Shown here piece after piece: positions 17,664 to 26,224 of a stretch of 64,000 nt of DNA. The stretch is from Deltaproteobacteria bacterium (GTDB lineage Bacteria; Desulfobacterota; Syntrophia; Syntrophales; UBA5619). How positions within the stretch are numbered: position 1 is the stretch's first letter; every line of letters begins with the position of its first letter. Made by a program: the position numbers and the translations under genes. The DNA lies in contig JAJFTY010000044.1 of the NCBI GenBank assembly GCA_021372695.1, forward strand, positions 62,001 to 126,000, written 5' to 3'. The notes under the pieces are model-generated. The model did not search any database, was not told the DNA's origin, and was given only the letters and a program-made list of their open reading frames with translations.

Positions 17664-18689
17664 TTACAGGGCGATTTTGCGTGTCAAGAGCGCCTCTTGG
17701 ACGAAATCGAGTTTCAGGAGCAGTTCCGTCAGCCCGGCTTCATCCAGGCGGCGGGTGTTGTGGGAGTTGTAATCGTCCAGGCAGGAGACCTTGGTTTCAC
17801 CCTCCGAAAAGTAGCAGGAATAGTTCAGATCCCGTACATCCGAGGGGATGCGGTAATAGTCACCCGTATCCTCGGCTTTGGCCATTTCCTCCCGGGTCAA
17901 CAGGGTTTCGTACAGCTTCTCCCCGTGCCGTGTTCCGATGGTCCGGATCTCTTTCTTGACATTGAAAATCCGTTGCAGGGCATTGGCCAGAGAGCCGATG
18001 GTCGCCGCGGGCGCTTTCTGGACGAAGATATCGCCAGGGTTCCCATGCTCAAACGCGTGGACCACCAGATCCACGGCATCGTCAATGGACATCATGAAGC
18101 GCGTCATGTTCGGGTCGGTCACCGTGATGGGATTCCCGGAGAGAATCTGGTGAATGAACAATGGGATCACGGAGCCACGGGAGCCCATGACGTTCCCGTA
18201 GCGGGTCCCGCAGAAGATGGTGTTCGCATCGCCCTGCGCCCTGGCCTTGGCAACCATCATCTTTTCCATGAGCGCCTTCGACATGCCCATGGCATTGATG
18301 GGGTAGACCGCCTTGTCTGTGCTCAGGAGGATCATATTCCTGACACGGCAGGCCAACGCGGCATTCATCGTATTCTCTGCGCCGATGGTATTGGTGCGAA
18401 CGGCTTCCAGGGGGAAAAACTCACAGGAGGGCACCTGTTTGAGTGCGGCGGCGTGGAAAACGAGGTCCACGTTCGTCATGGCCGCAAGGATGCTGTCGTA
18501 ATCCCTGACGTTCCCCAGGTAGAACTTGACCTTCGGGTTCCTGATGGCATTGCGCATCTCGTCTTGTTTCTTCTCGTCGCGTGAAAAGATGCGGATTTCT
18601 CCGATGTCCGTTTCCAGGAAGCGGTCCAAGACCGCGTTCCCGAAGGTTCCGGTGCCGCCCGTGATCAAAAGGATTTTGTTTTTGAACAT
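17664..18689 (-). CDS. UDP-GlcNAc 4,6-dehydratase/5-epimerase (CapE/FnlA/WbvB-like)
   Basis: A 341-residue SDR with LLITGGTGTFGNAVLDRF and active site STDKAVYPINAMGMSK, where Met replaces the usual catalytic Tyr as in inverting dehydratases of the CapE/FnlA/FlaA1 group. It would produce the UDP-L-4-keto sugar for the next two genes. The open frame extends to 19250, but the segment above 18689 overlaps the flippase gene and looks unlike protein; ATG 18689 has GGTGGG about 9 nt upstream and begins directly with the Rossmann fold. Confidence 0.9.
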   Translation of the reverse strand: MFKNKILLITGGTGTFGNAVLDRFLETDIGEIRIFSRDEKKQDEMRNAIRNPKVKFYLGNVRDYDSILAAMTNVDLVFHAAALKQVPSCEFFPLEAVRTNTIGAENTMNAALACRVRNMILLSTDKAVYPINAMGMSKALMEKMMVAKARAQGDANTIFCGTRYGNVMGSRGSVIPLFIHQILSGNPITVTDPNMTRFMMSIDDAVDLVVHAFEHGNPGDIFVQKAPAATIGSLANALQRIFNVKKEIRTIGTRHGEKLYETLLTREEMAKAEDTGDYYRIPSDVRDLNYSCYFSEGETKVSCLDDYNSHNTRRLDEAGLTELLLKLDFVQEALLTRKIAL

Positions 18690-18718
18690 CGTTTTATCCC
18701 ACCAGTCCTGTTTTCCGT

Positions 18719-20242
18719 TTACACGGTTCTCACACAGAATGATCTGAGCTTTCGCGGCAAAAAACATACGAGTTGTCGACGCAGGGTCTGAGCGGCCAGC
18801 GCCGCGGCCGCCAGAACCAGGATTCCGGAAATCGACAGTGCGGTGAGCTGCGCCCAACTCCCGGAAAAAACTGGCATCGCCCAGCGGAGCAAGACTGCAA
18901 CGGCGGCTCCCGCAAGCAGGGGCATCGCAACATCCTCCTGGTACCAGCGCCATTTTTCGGTGGTCAGCAACCGGCGGTGCATGAGAGAAATCGCAATCGT
19001 CACATAGCCCGCGTTGAGTGCGACCCACACCCATGCGGCGCCGATGGCGCCGTATTTCGGCGTAGCCCAGAGAATAGCCGGTACGATAGCCGCGACTGCA
19101 ACAACGTTGACCTTCACGCCCAGGCTGGTCCATCCGTGGGCAAGCTGCGTTTGGTATGGAATCCACATCAGTCCGTTGAGGAGCGTTCCCAGAGCCAGAA
19201 CGGCAACCAACGGCGAAACCTGCCGGGCAAGTGCGTGATCGGCAGTCCACAGCGTCATCACGACATCACCGAATACGATCAGCACAATCGCGGCAGCGCC
19301 CATGAGCACGGTGACCAATTGCGCACCCTTGTGGTAAGCGTTGATCAAACCAGCCCCGTCAGCACGTGCCATCAACTCCGTAAGGCGCGGATAAAACGCC
19401 GTCGAGACGGGTCCGGGCAGCACGTAAAGCGCATTCGCCACCGTCCCCGCCAGGGCGTAATAGCCGAAGGCTTCGAGCGTGAGCAAGCGGGAGAGCAATA
19501 TCTTATCGACCTGGGTGAGCAGAAGCGCCAGAAAAGTAATCGTCATCATGCCTGCTGCGAACTTTCTGATTCCCTTCAGCGCCGTCAGGGAAAAGCGGGC
19601 GGTGCGTTCGACTGGCGGAAGCGCATGATGCAGGAAAGCTGCAAAAATACCGACGGTGACGATGGACAGGATCCCCTGCCAGACAAAAAAAGCATCGATG
19701 GTGGGGGAAACCCAGACCAGGATGCCGACGGCCCCCAAACCCCGCACGGTTGCCATGATGCTCATGATGACATTTAGCATCACTTGTCGTTGCAGCCCGC
19801 CGATGGCGCTGCGATAGATATTCTCGACAAAACGGAGGGCTGTCACCACCCCCATGACGGTAAACGCCCGGGCGACGTCGTCGACAGGCAGTTTTTCAGC
19901 CCGCAGCCAGTCGGAAGCCAGCCATCTCGAAACCACCCAGATGCCCAGGGCAATCACGACGGCAACCCCGAAGGCCATGACTTCGACGCTTCGCAGCAAA
20001 TCACGAGTGGACTGCGCATCACGGGCACCGCCGGTAAAACGCGCCATTTCGCGGCTCAAAGCAGGCGTCATGCCCATGTCGAGCAGCACCATCCATGCCT
20101 GCAGCAGGGCAAAGATGCCGATGAGACCGTAGGCTTCCATCCCCAGATACTTGATATACAGGGGGACAAAGGCCAGCGCCATGAGGGCGCTCCAGCCCTG
20201 GCCGAGGTAGTTGGCGATGACGTTTTTCCTAACGATACCCAT
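18719..20242 (-). CDS. Wzx-type polysaccharide flippase
   Basis: The 507-residue protein is hydrophobic throughout, with about 12-14 membrane helices, and begins with the family-typical VIANYLGQGWSALMALAFVPLYIKYLG. It belongs to the MOP/polysaccharide-biosynthesis exporter superfamily that moves undecaprenyl-linked repeat units across the inner membrane. This supports a Wzx-dependent pathway, although no obvious Wzy polymerase or chain-length regulator is seen in the window. It lies 29 nt upstream of the dehydratase gene. Confidence 0.88.
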   Translation of the reverse strand: MGIVRKNVIANYLGQGWSALMALAFVPLYIKYLGMEAYGLIGIFALLQAWMVLLDMGMTPALSREMARFTGGARDAQSTRDLLRSVEVMAFGVAVVIALGIWVVSRWLASDWLRAEKLPVDDVARAFTVMGVVTALRFVENIYRSAIGGLQRQVMLNVIMSIMATVRGLGAVGILVWVSPTIDAFFVWQGILSIVTVGIFAAFLHHALPPVERTARFSLTALKGIRKFAAGMMTITFLALLLTQVDKILLSRLLTLEAFGYYALAGTVANALYVLPGPVSTAFYPRLTELMARADGAGLINAYHKGAQLVTVLMGAAAIVLIVFGDVVMTLWTADHALARQVSPLVAVLALGTLLNGLMWIPYQTQLAHGWTSLGVKVNVVAVAAIVPAILWATPKYGAIGAAWVWVALNAGYVTIAISLMHRRLLTTEKWRWYQEDVAMPLLAGAAVAVLLRWAMPVFSGSWAQLTALSISGILVLAAAALAAQTLRRQLVCFLPRKLRSFCVRTV

Positions 20243-20293
20243 GTTCAGGCGTGTTCAAAGGCGGACAAGCTAAGGCGACAAACCCAAAATATC

Positions 20294-21226
20294 TCATGTC
20301 CAATTTGGGCTTAACTGCTTCTTAATCAGACCGCTGACTCTTTTCACCATCTTGAAACCGTACAGGAGATAACTTTTGATGGTGAGGACATCATACATCT
20401 TGCTGACAATCAGAAATACTCTCAACGACAGGTAGAGCTTCTTCACCCCACCGAGAGTATAGACACCGGACGTCCATATCCTTTTGATGAATACCTGGGA
20501 ACTGGCCATCCCGGGGAACCATGCGTTCCATCTCGGCAGTTTCAAGGCCGCGACCATTTTCTTTCTCGATTTGGAGCTGCCCCCCAATCGGTAAAAGATG
20601 TGGGTGGAATTCAATGTCCTGATTTTTCCCAGGAAGACCATCTCGGCCACCGTGGCGGAATCGCCCGCGAATTCGTTGCATAGGTGGGCCTGATCGATGA
20701 AGTCTTTTCTCATCAGGCCATAAAAGATGCAATTCCCGCGGCCCTTTGAAATATGCCGGTAATAACCGATGACCCTCTGGATTGGCGAATTCGAATCGAC
20801 ATTCAACGGCTGACTCTCGATGACGACATCTCCTGAGTCACCCACATACCGGGCCTGTCCGCCGACGATGGCGTGCCCGTCATTCTTCAGGGAATAATCC
20901 AAGCAGCATTCGACATAGTTCTCGTCGAACCAGTCATCATCGGCAGCCCACATGAAATAGGCTCCCTTCGCCAGTCTGTGCACAAAGATAAAATTGTCCA
21001 GGGCTCCGATGTTCCTGTTTTGCCTGATATATCGGATTCTTTGATCATGGCGTGTGAATTCATGGATGATTCTCTCAACATTCGGGTCTGGGGAGCAGTT
21101 ATCGGATACGATGATCTCAAGATTCCGATAAGTCTGTCCGGAGATGGACCCTAATGTCTTCTTCAAGCCTTCCGGCCTGTTATATGTGGGAATTCCTACA
21201 CTTACAAGAGGCTGCTTTTCGATCAT
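20294..21226 (-). CDS. Family 2 glycosyltransferase, AT-rich
   Basis: A 310-residue GT2 with VSVGIPTYNRPEGLKKTL, VSDNCSPDP and MWAADDDWFDENYV (DxD-like acidic cluster). The gene is clearly poorer in G+C than its surroundings (for example 23 of 60 bases at 20341-20400), which suggests recent acquisition of this part of the cluster. It overlaps the CmcI-like gene by 4 nt. Donor, acceptor and linkage are unknown. Confidence 0.85.
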   Translation of the reverse strand: MIEKQPLVSVGIPTYNRPEGLKKTLGSISGQTYRNLEIIVSDNCSPDPNVERIIHEFTRHDQRIRYIRQNRNIGALDNFIFVHRLAKGAYFMWAADDDWFDENYVECCLDYSLKNDGHAIVGGQARYVGDSGDVVIESQPLNVDSNSPIQRVIGYYRHISKGRGNCIFYGLMRKDFIDQAHLCNEFAGDSATVAEMVFLGKIRTLNSTHIFYRLGGSSKSRKKMVAALKLPRWNAWFPGMASSQVFIKRIWTSGVYTLGGVKKLYLSLRVFLIVSKMYDVLTIKSYLLYGFKMVKRVSGLIKKQLSPNWT

Positions 21227-22002
21227 TTCAACCTCTTCAGATAACCGTCCGGCGCCACGGTGATCAGCAGTTTACTCTCGATCCGTTTGTCGATCTCGAA
21301 CCCCGGATGACCCTTTAAGAATTCCCAAACCGCTGTTTTGGGATTGTTGCCCCTGCCCCAGGGACGGTCGGAGAACATGCCTTCGGGCATATCCTCGATC
21401 AGCGTGTCAAAGACCACGCAGTAGCTCCCGGGGCTTGTCAGGGGGGCATAGGCCTCCAGTTCCGCCAGGACGTGGTCATGGGTATGCATCGAGTCCAACA
21501 GAACGAGAATCGTCCTGTGCTTCGCGGCACAAGCCCGCACCCGTGCTACAACGGCAGGATCGATGCTGGACCCCTCGATCATATCGATCTTGTGCGCCAA
21601 GGGATGGGCTTCGATAGCCGCACGGTTGTGCGCACGGATGTCGATATCGATGCCGAGCACCCGGCGGCCTCCAGCCTTCGGATCCAGGACCGCGCTAGCA
21701 GCAGCCGCGTCACAATAGTCAATCAGAGCCAGCATGGAAGCGCTCAGAATCAGCGATCCCCCGTGGGCGATTCCGGTCTCGATAACGAGATCCGGCTTGA
21801 TCTGCCAGATGAGTTCCTGAACGGCGACCATGTCCTGCGGATACTGGATGATCGGCCGATCCAGCCAGGTATGGTTGTACGTGTAGCCGTGCACATTGGA
21901 CTGTATGATCCACCTCAGCGTGGTTTCGTGTAACGCAGCGTCACTCCCCAAAGCGTTGATATTCTGAGAGACACTCCGGCGGAAAGCTTCCAATGGGTTC
22001 AT
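21223..22002 (-). CDS. CmcI-like (cephalosporin hydroxylase family) methyltransferase
   Basis: The 259-residue protein matches the CmcI family: VIETGIAHGGSLILSASML is the SAM-binding loop, GIDIDIRAHNR the acidic strand, IEGSSIDP and LLDSMHTHDHVLAEL the metal/active-site region, and WGRGNNPKTAV the family C-terminal block. Despite the family name many members act as sugar O-methyltransferases in polysaccharide and glycolipid clusters, which is the most likely role here. ATG 22002 is preferred to the longer frame because GAGG lies 7 nt upstream and the conserved sequence starts there. Confidence 0.85.
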   Translation of the reverse strand: MNPLEAFRRSVSQNINALGSDAALHETTLRWIIQSNVHGYTYNHTWLDRPIIQYPQDMVAVQELIWQIKPDLVIETGIAHGGSLILSASMLALIDYCDAAAASAVLDPKAGGRRVLGIDIDIRAHNRAAIEAHPLAHKIDMIEGSSIDPAVVARVRACAAKHRTILVLLDSMHTHDHVLAELEAYAPLTSPGSYCVVFDTLIEDMPEGMFSDRPWGRGNNPKTAVWEFLKGHPGFEIDKRIESKLLITVAPDGYLKRLK

Positions 22003-22030
22003 CAACACACCTCGTTCTCCTTGACGATGA

Positions 22031-22834
22031 TCAACGGGTTTGCCCCCGGGTGGCACAGACATAGATGATGTTGCAGTCTTCGGGTTGCTCCTTGCCGAGT
22101 TCATAGCAGGCACGACAGAACTCTGCCTTCCAGTCCTTATCCTTCTCCGCTCCAACCCTCCCCCAGCCGAATCCTCCTTCTTCCCAGAGACCGTTTTTCA
22201 GGAACCAGTCCATCTGGGCCGTCGACAGCATCTTGTAGAAGATACCTCCTGATGCAGCGACAGAAAGTCCGGCCGACTCGGCATCTCGGATCAGTGACCC
22301 CAGGTCATAGGCGCGGCGATGACCCGCCACATGAATATCGAAGGGCGAGAGCTCTTCACAGGAAAGGAGCGTTCCCATCAGGACGGCCAAGCGGCGATTG
22401 ATCGCCTGGGCATTCGGGACATGGGCGATCAAGATTCCGTCTGGTGTCAGGAAGCCAGCCGCCTTCCGCAAGACGGATACCGGATCGACAACATGCTCCA
22501 GAATATCCAGCAGAAATACGGAATCGAATCTCTCTTTGGTCTCGAAATCTTCGATGAGACGGTCGTGGAAGCATGCCTCCGGCAGCCGTCTGCGTGCTTC
22601 GGCGACATGAACCGACGAGGCGTCGACGCCCACGATCCTTTTGAAACGGTCGGAAAACATGGAGGTGATCAGACCGTCACCGCAAGCCAGGTCGAGCAGC
22701 GAATCCCCCCGGGCATGCTCGACGCAGGATAAGACTTTGTAGTGTGCCAGGACGGCATTGTAGTCGGTGTGATATTTGGATCTCTCCCAGGGAAAATGTT
22801 CCTGCCGTTTCTTTTCATCAATCAAGTCGGTCAT
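22031..22834 (-). CDS. Class I SAM-dependent methyltransferase
   Basis: A 267-residue methyltransferase: SLLDLACGDGLITSMF (motif I), VGVDASSVHV (post-I), and LLDILEHVVDP (motif with the HxD-like segment of UbiG-type enzymes). It overlaps the phosphatase-epimerase fusion gene by 4 nt, so expression is coupled. It may act on a sugar or on a small-molecule substituent attached to it. The substrate is unknown. Confidence 0.83.
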   Translation of the reverse strand: MTDLIDEKKRQEHFPWERSKYHTDYNAVLAHYKVLSCVEHARGDSLLDLACGDGLITSMFSDRFKRIVGVDASSVHVAEARRRLPEACFHDRLIEDFETKERFDSVFLLDILEHVVDPVSVLRKAAGFLTPDGILIAHVPNAQAINRRLAVLMGTLLSCEELSPFDIHVAGHRRAYDLGSLIRDAESAGLSVAASGGIFYKMLSTAQMDWFLKNGLWEEGGFGWGRVGAEKDKDWKAEFCRACYELGKEQPEDCNIIYVCATRGQTR

Positions 22835-24087
22835 GGGTTTTCTCCGGTCAAGGAATGCGATGACGTTTGCGAATTTGAGAGCATCTCCTTGAGGCCCTCC
22901 TCGAAAATGACGGACGGCTTCCAGGAGAGTCGCTCGGATGCGGTATCACTTTTCATGGCGATATAGGGTGCCTCACCATCGATGAATCGGGTCAGAATTT
23001 CACTGGGAGACCCCAGCAGATCCCGAATCAGAATCGCCATCTGCCGGGTCGGGATCAATCGGCCTGCTCCCAGGTTGGCATCACCCTCGAATCCGCTCCG
23101 GATGGATGACGAAACCGCCTTGCAGAAATCGTTCACATGTAGCAGATCGAGCCCGGGAATCCCGTTTCGGTATTCGTGCGTATAGATCGGCTCTCCCGCC
23201 CGAGCATGTGCAATGAACGTCCAGAGGAATTTCGGACGATCGGCAGCTCCGTAGAGAACCGGGGATCTCAACAATCCGCAGCGCAGCCCATATTTCAGGC
23301 GATGATGCCCGATCAGCAGCTCACAAAGCCATTGGGTTTCCGCCTTCACTCCCAACGGATTCGGCGGCAATTTCTCGTCGGCCGCGATCTCTTTGCCACG
23401 ATAGCCTGAGTAGATCTCACCGCCGGAGGGGTAGATCAGGTGAAGATTGTGATCGCTGCAGACCTCCAGCACATTGCGCAGCATGACAAGGGTCTCCCCT
23501 ACTGCACGGTTCGATGTGTAGACACGGGGATTGGCCAAGTGGACCAGATGGGTGATCCGGAGTTCCCTGATCTGCAAATCGAGTTCGGCATTCCCCAAGG
23601 CGAGGTCCATCTCCTGACGCGAAGGAGCGAAGACCGGCCAGCACTCAGCCAGCATCGGCCGCAAAACGGTCCCGATGAATCCGGAGCCGCCTGTCAGTAA
23701 TATGCGCGGCTCAGAACAGGCGGCATCTCTTTTCCCCCCCTCTCCCAGAGCCCGGCGCACCGTATCGAGCGGAGCCAGCTTAATCTCCTGTTCCCCCGTT
23801 GCCCGGACGACCTGCCGGACGGCGTCGTCGAAAGGGACGTCCCGGTAAGCGGACAGCAGTCCGGCGGCGATGGCATTGCTCCGGGAGATGCCGTAGTCGC
23901 AGCCGACGATCACCGTGAATCCAGATCTCAGCCAACCCAGCCCCTCCTCGATCTTCTTGCGGACAGCGTCGACCGAGTTGCCCTCTTTGTCGACCAAATC
24001 CCGCACGTCCAGAAGACGCAGGTCCTCCCTAGGGACTACCGACGAAGCCGGCGCCGTCCCCAGAATCGGGATGATCCAGCGGATCAT
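22831..24087 (-). CDS. Dual-specificity-phosphatase-like domain fused to NAD-dependent epimerase/dehydratase
   Basis: The 418-residue protein has two parts. Residues about 25-125 look like a dual-specificity/tyrosine phosphatase: DVRDLVDKEGN, then VIVGCDYGISRSNAIAAGLL, which contains an intact C-x5-R-S signature, followed by DDAVRQVV. From about 127 an extended SDR begins (ILLTGGSGFIGTVL) with LIYPSGGEIY, although the usual YxxxK is not obvious; the expected region reads NPLGVKAETQWLCEL. Phosphatase-SDR fusions are not an arrangement I recognise from characterised O-antigen pathways. It sits between an ATP-grasp ligase and a methyltransferase, overlapping both by 4 nt, so it is part of one module. 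Whether the phosphatase acts on a sugar phosphate, a protein or is only a binding domain is unknown. Confidence 0.78.
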   Translation of the reverse strand: MIRWIIPILGTAPASSVVPREDLRLLDVRDLVDKEGNSVDAVRKKIEEGLGWLRSGFTVIVGCDYGISRSNAIAAGLLSAYRDVPFDDAVRQVVRATGEQEIKLAPLDTVRRALGEGGKRDAACSEPRILLTGGSGFIGTVLRPMLAECWPVFAPSRQEMDLALGNAELDLQIRELRITHLVHLANPRVYTSNRAVGETLVMLRNVLEVCSDHNLHLIYPSGGEIYSGYRGKEIAADEKLPPNPLGVKAETQWLCELLIGHHRLKYGLRCGLLRSPVLYGAADRPKFLWTFIAHARAGEPIYTHEYRNGIPGLDLLHVNDFCKAVSSSIRSGFEGDANLGAGRLIPTRQMAILIRDLLGSPSEILTRFIDGEAPYIAMKSDTASERLSWKPSVIFEEGLKEMLSNSQTSSHSLTGENP

Positions 24088-25112
24088 TGAGCGACCTGTT
24101 CCCGGGAAACGAATTTTTCCGTCAGACTACGCAGATACCATCCTTCGCGAATTGGACCCACCCGACCTTTTTGGCCCGACTCCAAATAACGGAGGAAGAG
24201 ATCCACTTCGTTGAATCCCGCCATCGCCCGCAGATAGGTCGATGCCGAGAAACGAGGGTTGATCTCAAAAGGCAGGAAGAGGCCGTTTCGCACCCGCCCC
24301 TGGATGTTGATCGGCCCCCGGCTCCCCACGGCGGCGGAGATCGCCTCCGCCTGGGCTCTGATTCCGGCAAAATCTCCGATATAGCCCTGTGTATACCCAC
24401 TGGAGATGACACCGCCGCGGCCACGCATCAACACTGAGAGCTTTGCGTCCAGCACCCTGCGCAGAGCGATCGAGCCGGCAATCTCGCCGTCCGGCCAGGA
24501 GAGAACCCCCACGGTGAATTCTCCTTCGTCGTCTGGGATATACTCCTGGGCGATGGGGATGGAACCGGACCGGCGGATATAGGCTTCATAGATCATGGCT
24601 TCGTCGATGCTCGTCGCAAAAAAAACCATCGTACTGCCGCCCGAACCGGTGCTTGGCTTGACGATGCAAGGCATCCCCACCCGCTCCCAGTCGGCCCGGC
24701 TTTCGACCAGAGCGGTTCGCGGGACGGCAATCCCCAAGGATGTCAAGATATCGAACGTCTTTGATTTGTCCGAGAATGTCCTGATGACCCCGGCATCGTT
24801 GGCCGCCAGATGGATGTCATTCCGCCGGAGTTGCTCCTGCCCTGCCCCCAGCAGGACCATGGGCTGTTCGCCTCCGGGAATCAGTAACGACGAACCCGAT
24901 TTCCGGCAGGCGGCCATGACGGAATTCAGGTAGTCATCGCGGTCGATCCGGAAGGTCTGCCGGAATACCGTTTCATAGAGCCCGTAGGCTGTCGGTGAAA
25001 TATCGCAGCCGAAGAGCTCGTAGTCTCCCGGCAAGGCAAGACATTTCATCAGTTCAGTGCCCAGCGAGGCACCGCCAATCCCAGCGATCATGACTTTCAT
25101 CACGGCCTTCAT
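24084..25112 (-). CDS. ATP-grasp ligase
   Basis: A 342-residue ATP-grasp protein with an N-terminal Rossmann-like pre-ATP-grasp domain (VMIAGIGGASLG), the ATP loop CIVKPSTGSGGSTMVFF, AQEYIPDDEGEFTVG, and the metal-binding FEINPRFSAS. The closest general relatives are carbamoyl-phosphate-synthase-like ligases that form amide bonds. It overlaps both the preceding aminotransferase and the following phosphatase-SDR gene by 4 nt. Inference: it could couple a carboxylate to the amino group installed by the adjacent DegT enzyme, giving an acylated or amino-acylated sugar. Confidence 0.85.
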   Translation of the reverse strand: MKAVMKVMIAGIGGASLGTELMKCLALPGDYELFGCDISPTAYGLYETVFRQTFRIDRDDYLNSVMAACRKSGSSLLIPGGEQPMVLLGAGQEQLRRNDIHLAANDAGVIRTFSDKSKTFDILTSLGIAVPRTALVESRADWERVGMPCIVKPSTGSGGSTMVFFATSIDEAMIYEAYIRRSGSIPIAQEYIPDDEGEFTVGVLSWPDGEIAGSIALRRVLDAKLSVLMRGRGGVISSGYTQGYIGDFAGIRAQAEAISAAVGSRGPINIQGRVRNGLFLPFEINPRFSASTYLRAMAGFNEVDLFLRYLESGQKGRVGPIREGWYLRSLTEKFVSREQVAQ

Positions 25113-26224
25113 CCCTGCCCCCGGCTGCCGAAAACGTTCCGCACCGCGCGGATGACCCGCTCCATCTCCTCTTCGGAGAGATCGTGATAGGTCGGCAGGT
25201 TCACCGCCCGCGGGTAGAGGCCGTAGCTGACGACATGTTCCGGCCGGGCCTCGAATGCCGGCAGCATGCTGAGCGGCCAGAAGAAAACCCGGCCGTCGAT
25301 CTCATTGCGTTTGAACTCATTCAGTAGAGCCTGCCGGTCGAAGGAGACGTCCGGATCGGTGACAATCGTCGGCATCCAGTACCCGTTGACCGTTCCGGGC
25401 GGCTCGGGGTTCATCTTCAGGGGCAGCCTGGAGAGTCCCTGTTCATAGGTCTTGAAGATGAAACGCTTCCTGGCGATCAACTCCTCGATCCTCGTCATCT
25501 GGGCGCAGCCGATGGCGGCCTGGATGTTGGAGATCTTGTACTTGAACCCCACAACCTCCGGCCAGAACTGCCTCGTCTCCCCCCGGGCGCGGCCGTGGTT
25601 GCTGAGGGTGAGCACCTTTTCGTAGAGGGCGTCGTCGTTGGTCACGAACATCCCCCCCTCGCCGGTCGTCACCGTCTTCGTGCCGTGGAAAGAAAAGGTG
25701 CCGAAGGCGCCCAGACTCCCGGCCCGGCTTCCGTGGCAGACGGAGCCGATGGCCTCGGCCGCATCTTCGATGACAGGGATGTTGCGGCGCCTGCCCAGTT
25801 CGAGCAAGGCGTCCATGTCGCAGAGATTCCCGTAGAGATGCACGGCTATGATGGCTTTGGTTTTCGGGGTGATCGCAGCTTCCGCCGCGACCGGGTCGAT
25901 GCACCAGCTCTCCGGCAGCACATCGACCAGAACCGGCTTGGCGCCCAGATAGGTGATCGGCGCGGCAGAGGCGATCCAGTTGATATCCGCCAGAATGACC
26001 TCGTCACCCGGTCCTATTCCCAGAGCGGCCAGCCCCAGGTGCAGCGCACCGGTGCAGCTGGAGGTCGCAATGGCGTGCCTTACGCCAAGGTGCAGGCGGA
26101 AGGCCTCCTCAAAACGGGCGATATACTCGTAACAGCGATCCCCCCAACCGTTCGCAGCTGCATCGGTTGCATAGCGGATCTCCAGTTCCGTGATGCTCGG
26201 TTTGGTGTAGTAGATGCGGCTCAT
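25109..26224 (-). CDS. DegT/DnrJ/EryC1 sugar aminotransferase
   Basis: A 371-residue PLP aminotransferase of the perosamine-synthase-like group. The catalytic lysine lies in FSFHGTKTVTTGEGG and VIEDAAEAIGS carries the PLP Asp. The lysine distinguishes it from RfbH-type dehydrases, which have His there. It stands between the CDP-sugar genes and the ATP-grasp gene, overlapping each neighbour by 4 nt, so it may aminate either the CDP-4-keto-6-deoxyhexose or a separate nucleotide sugar. Confidence 0.88.
   Translation of the reverse strand: MSRIYYTKPSITELEIRYATDAAANGWGDRCYEYIARFEEAFRLHLGVRHAIATSSCTGALHLGLAALGIGPGDEVILADINWIASAAPITYLGAKPVLVDVLPESWCIDPVAAEAAITPKTKAIIAVHLYGNLCDMDALLELGRRRNIPVIEDAAEAIGSVCHGSRAGSLGAFGTFSFHGTKTVTTGEGGMFVTNDDALYEKVLTLSNHGRARGETRQFWPEVVGFKYKISNIQAAIGCAQMTRIEELIARKRFIFKTYEQGLSRLPLKMNPEPPGTVNGYWMPTIVTDPDVSFDRQALLNEFKRNEIDGRVFFWPLSMLPAFEARPEHVVSYGLYPRAVNLPTYHDLSEEEMERVIRAVRNVFGSRGQG

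Noticed and set aside
18690..19250. N-terminal extension of the CapE/FnlA-like dehydratase
   Set aside because: It is the alternate frame of the flippase gene; the real start at 18689 has a ribosome site and matches the family.
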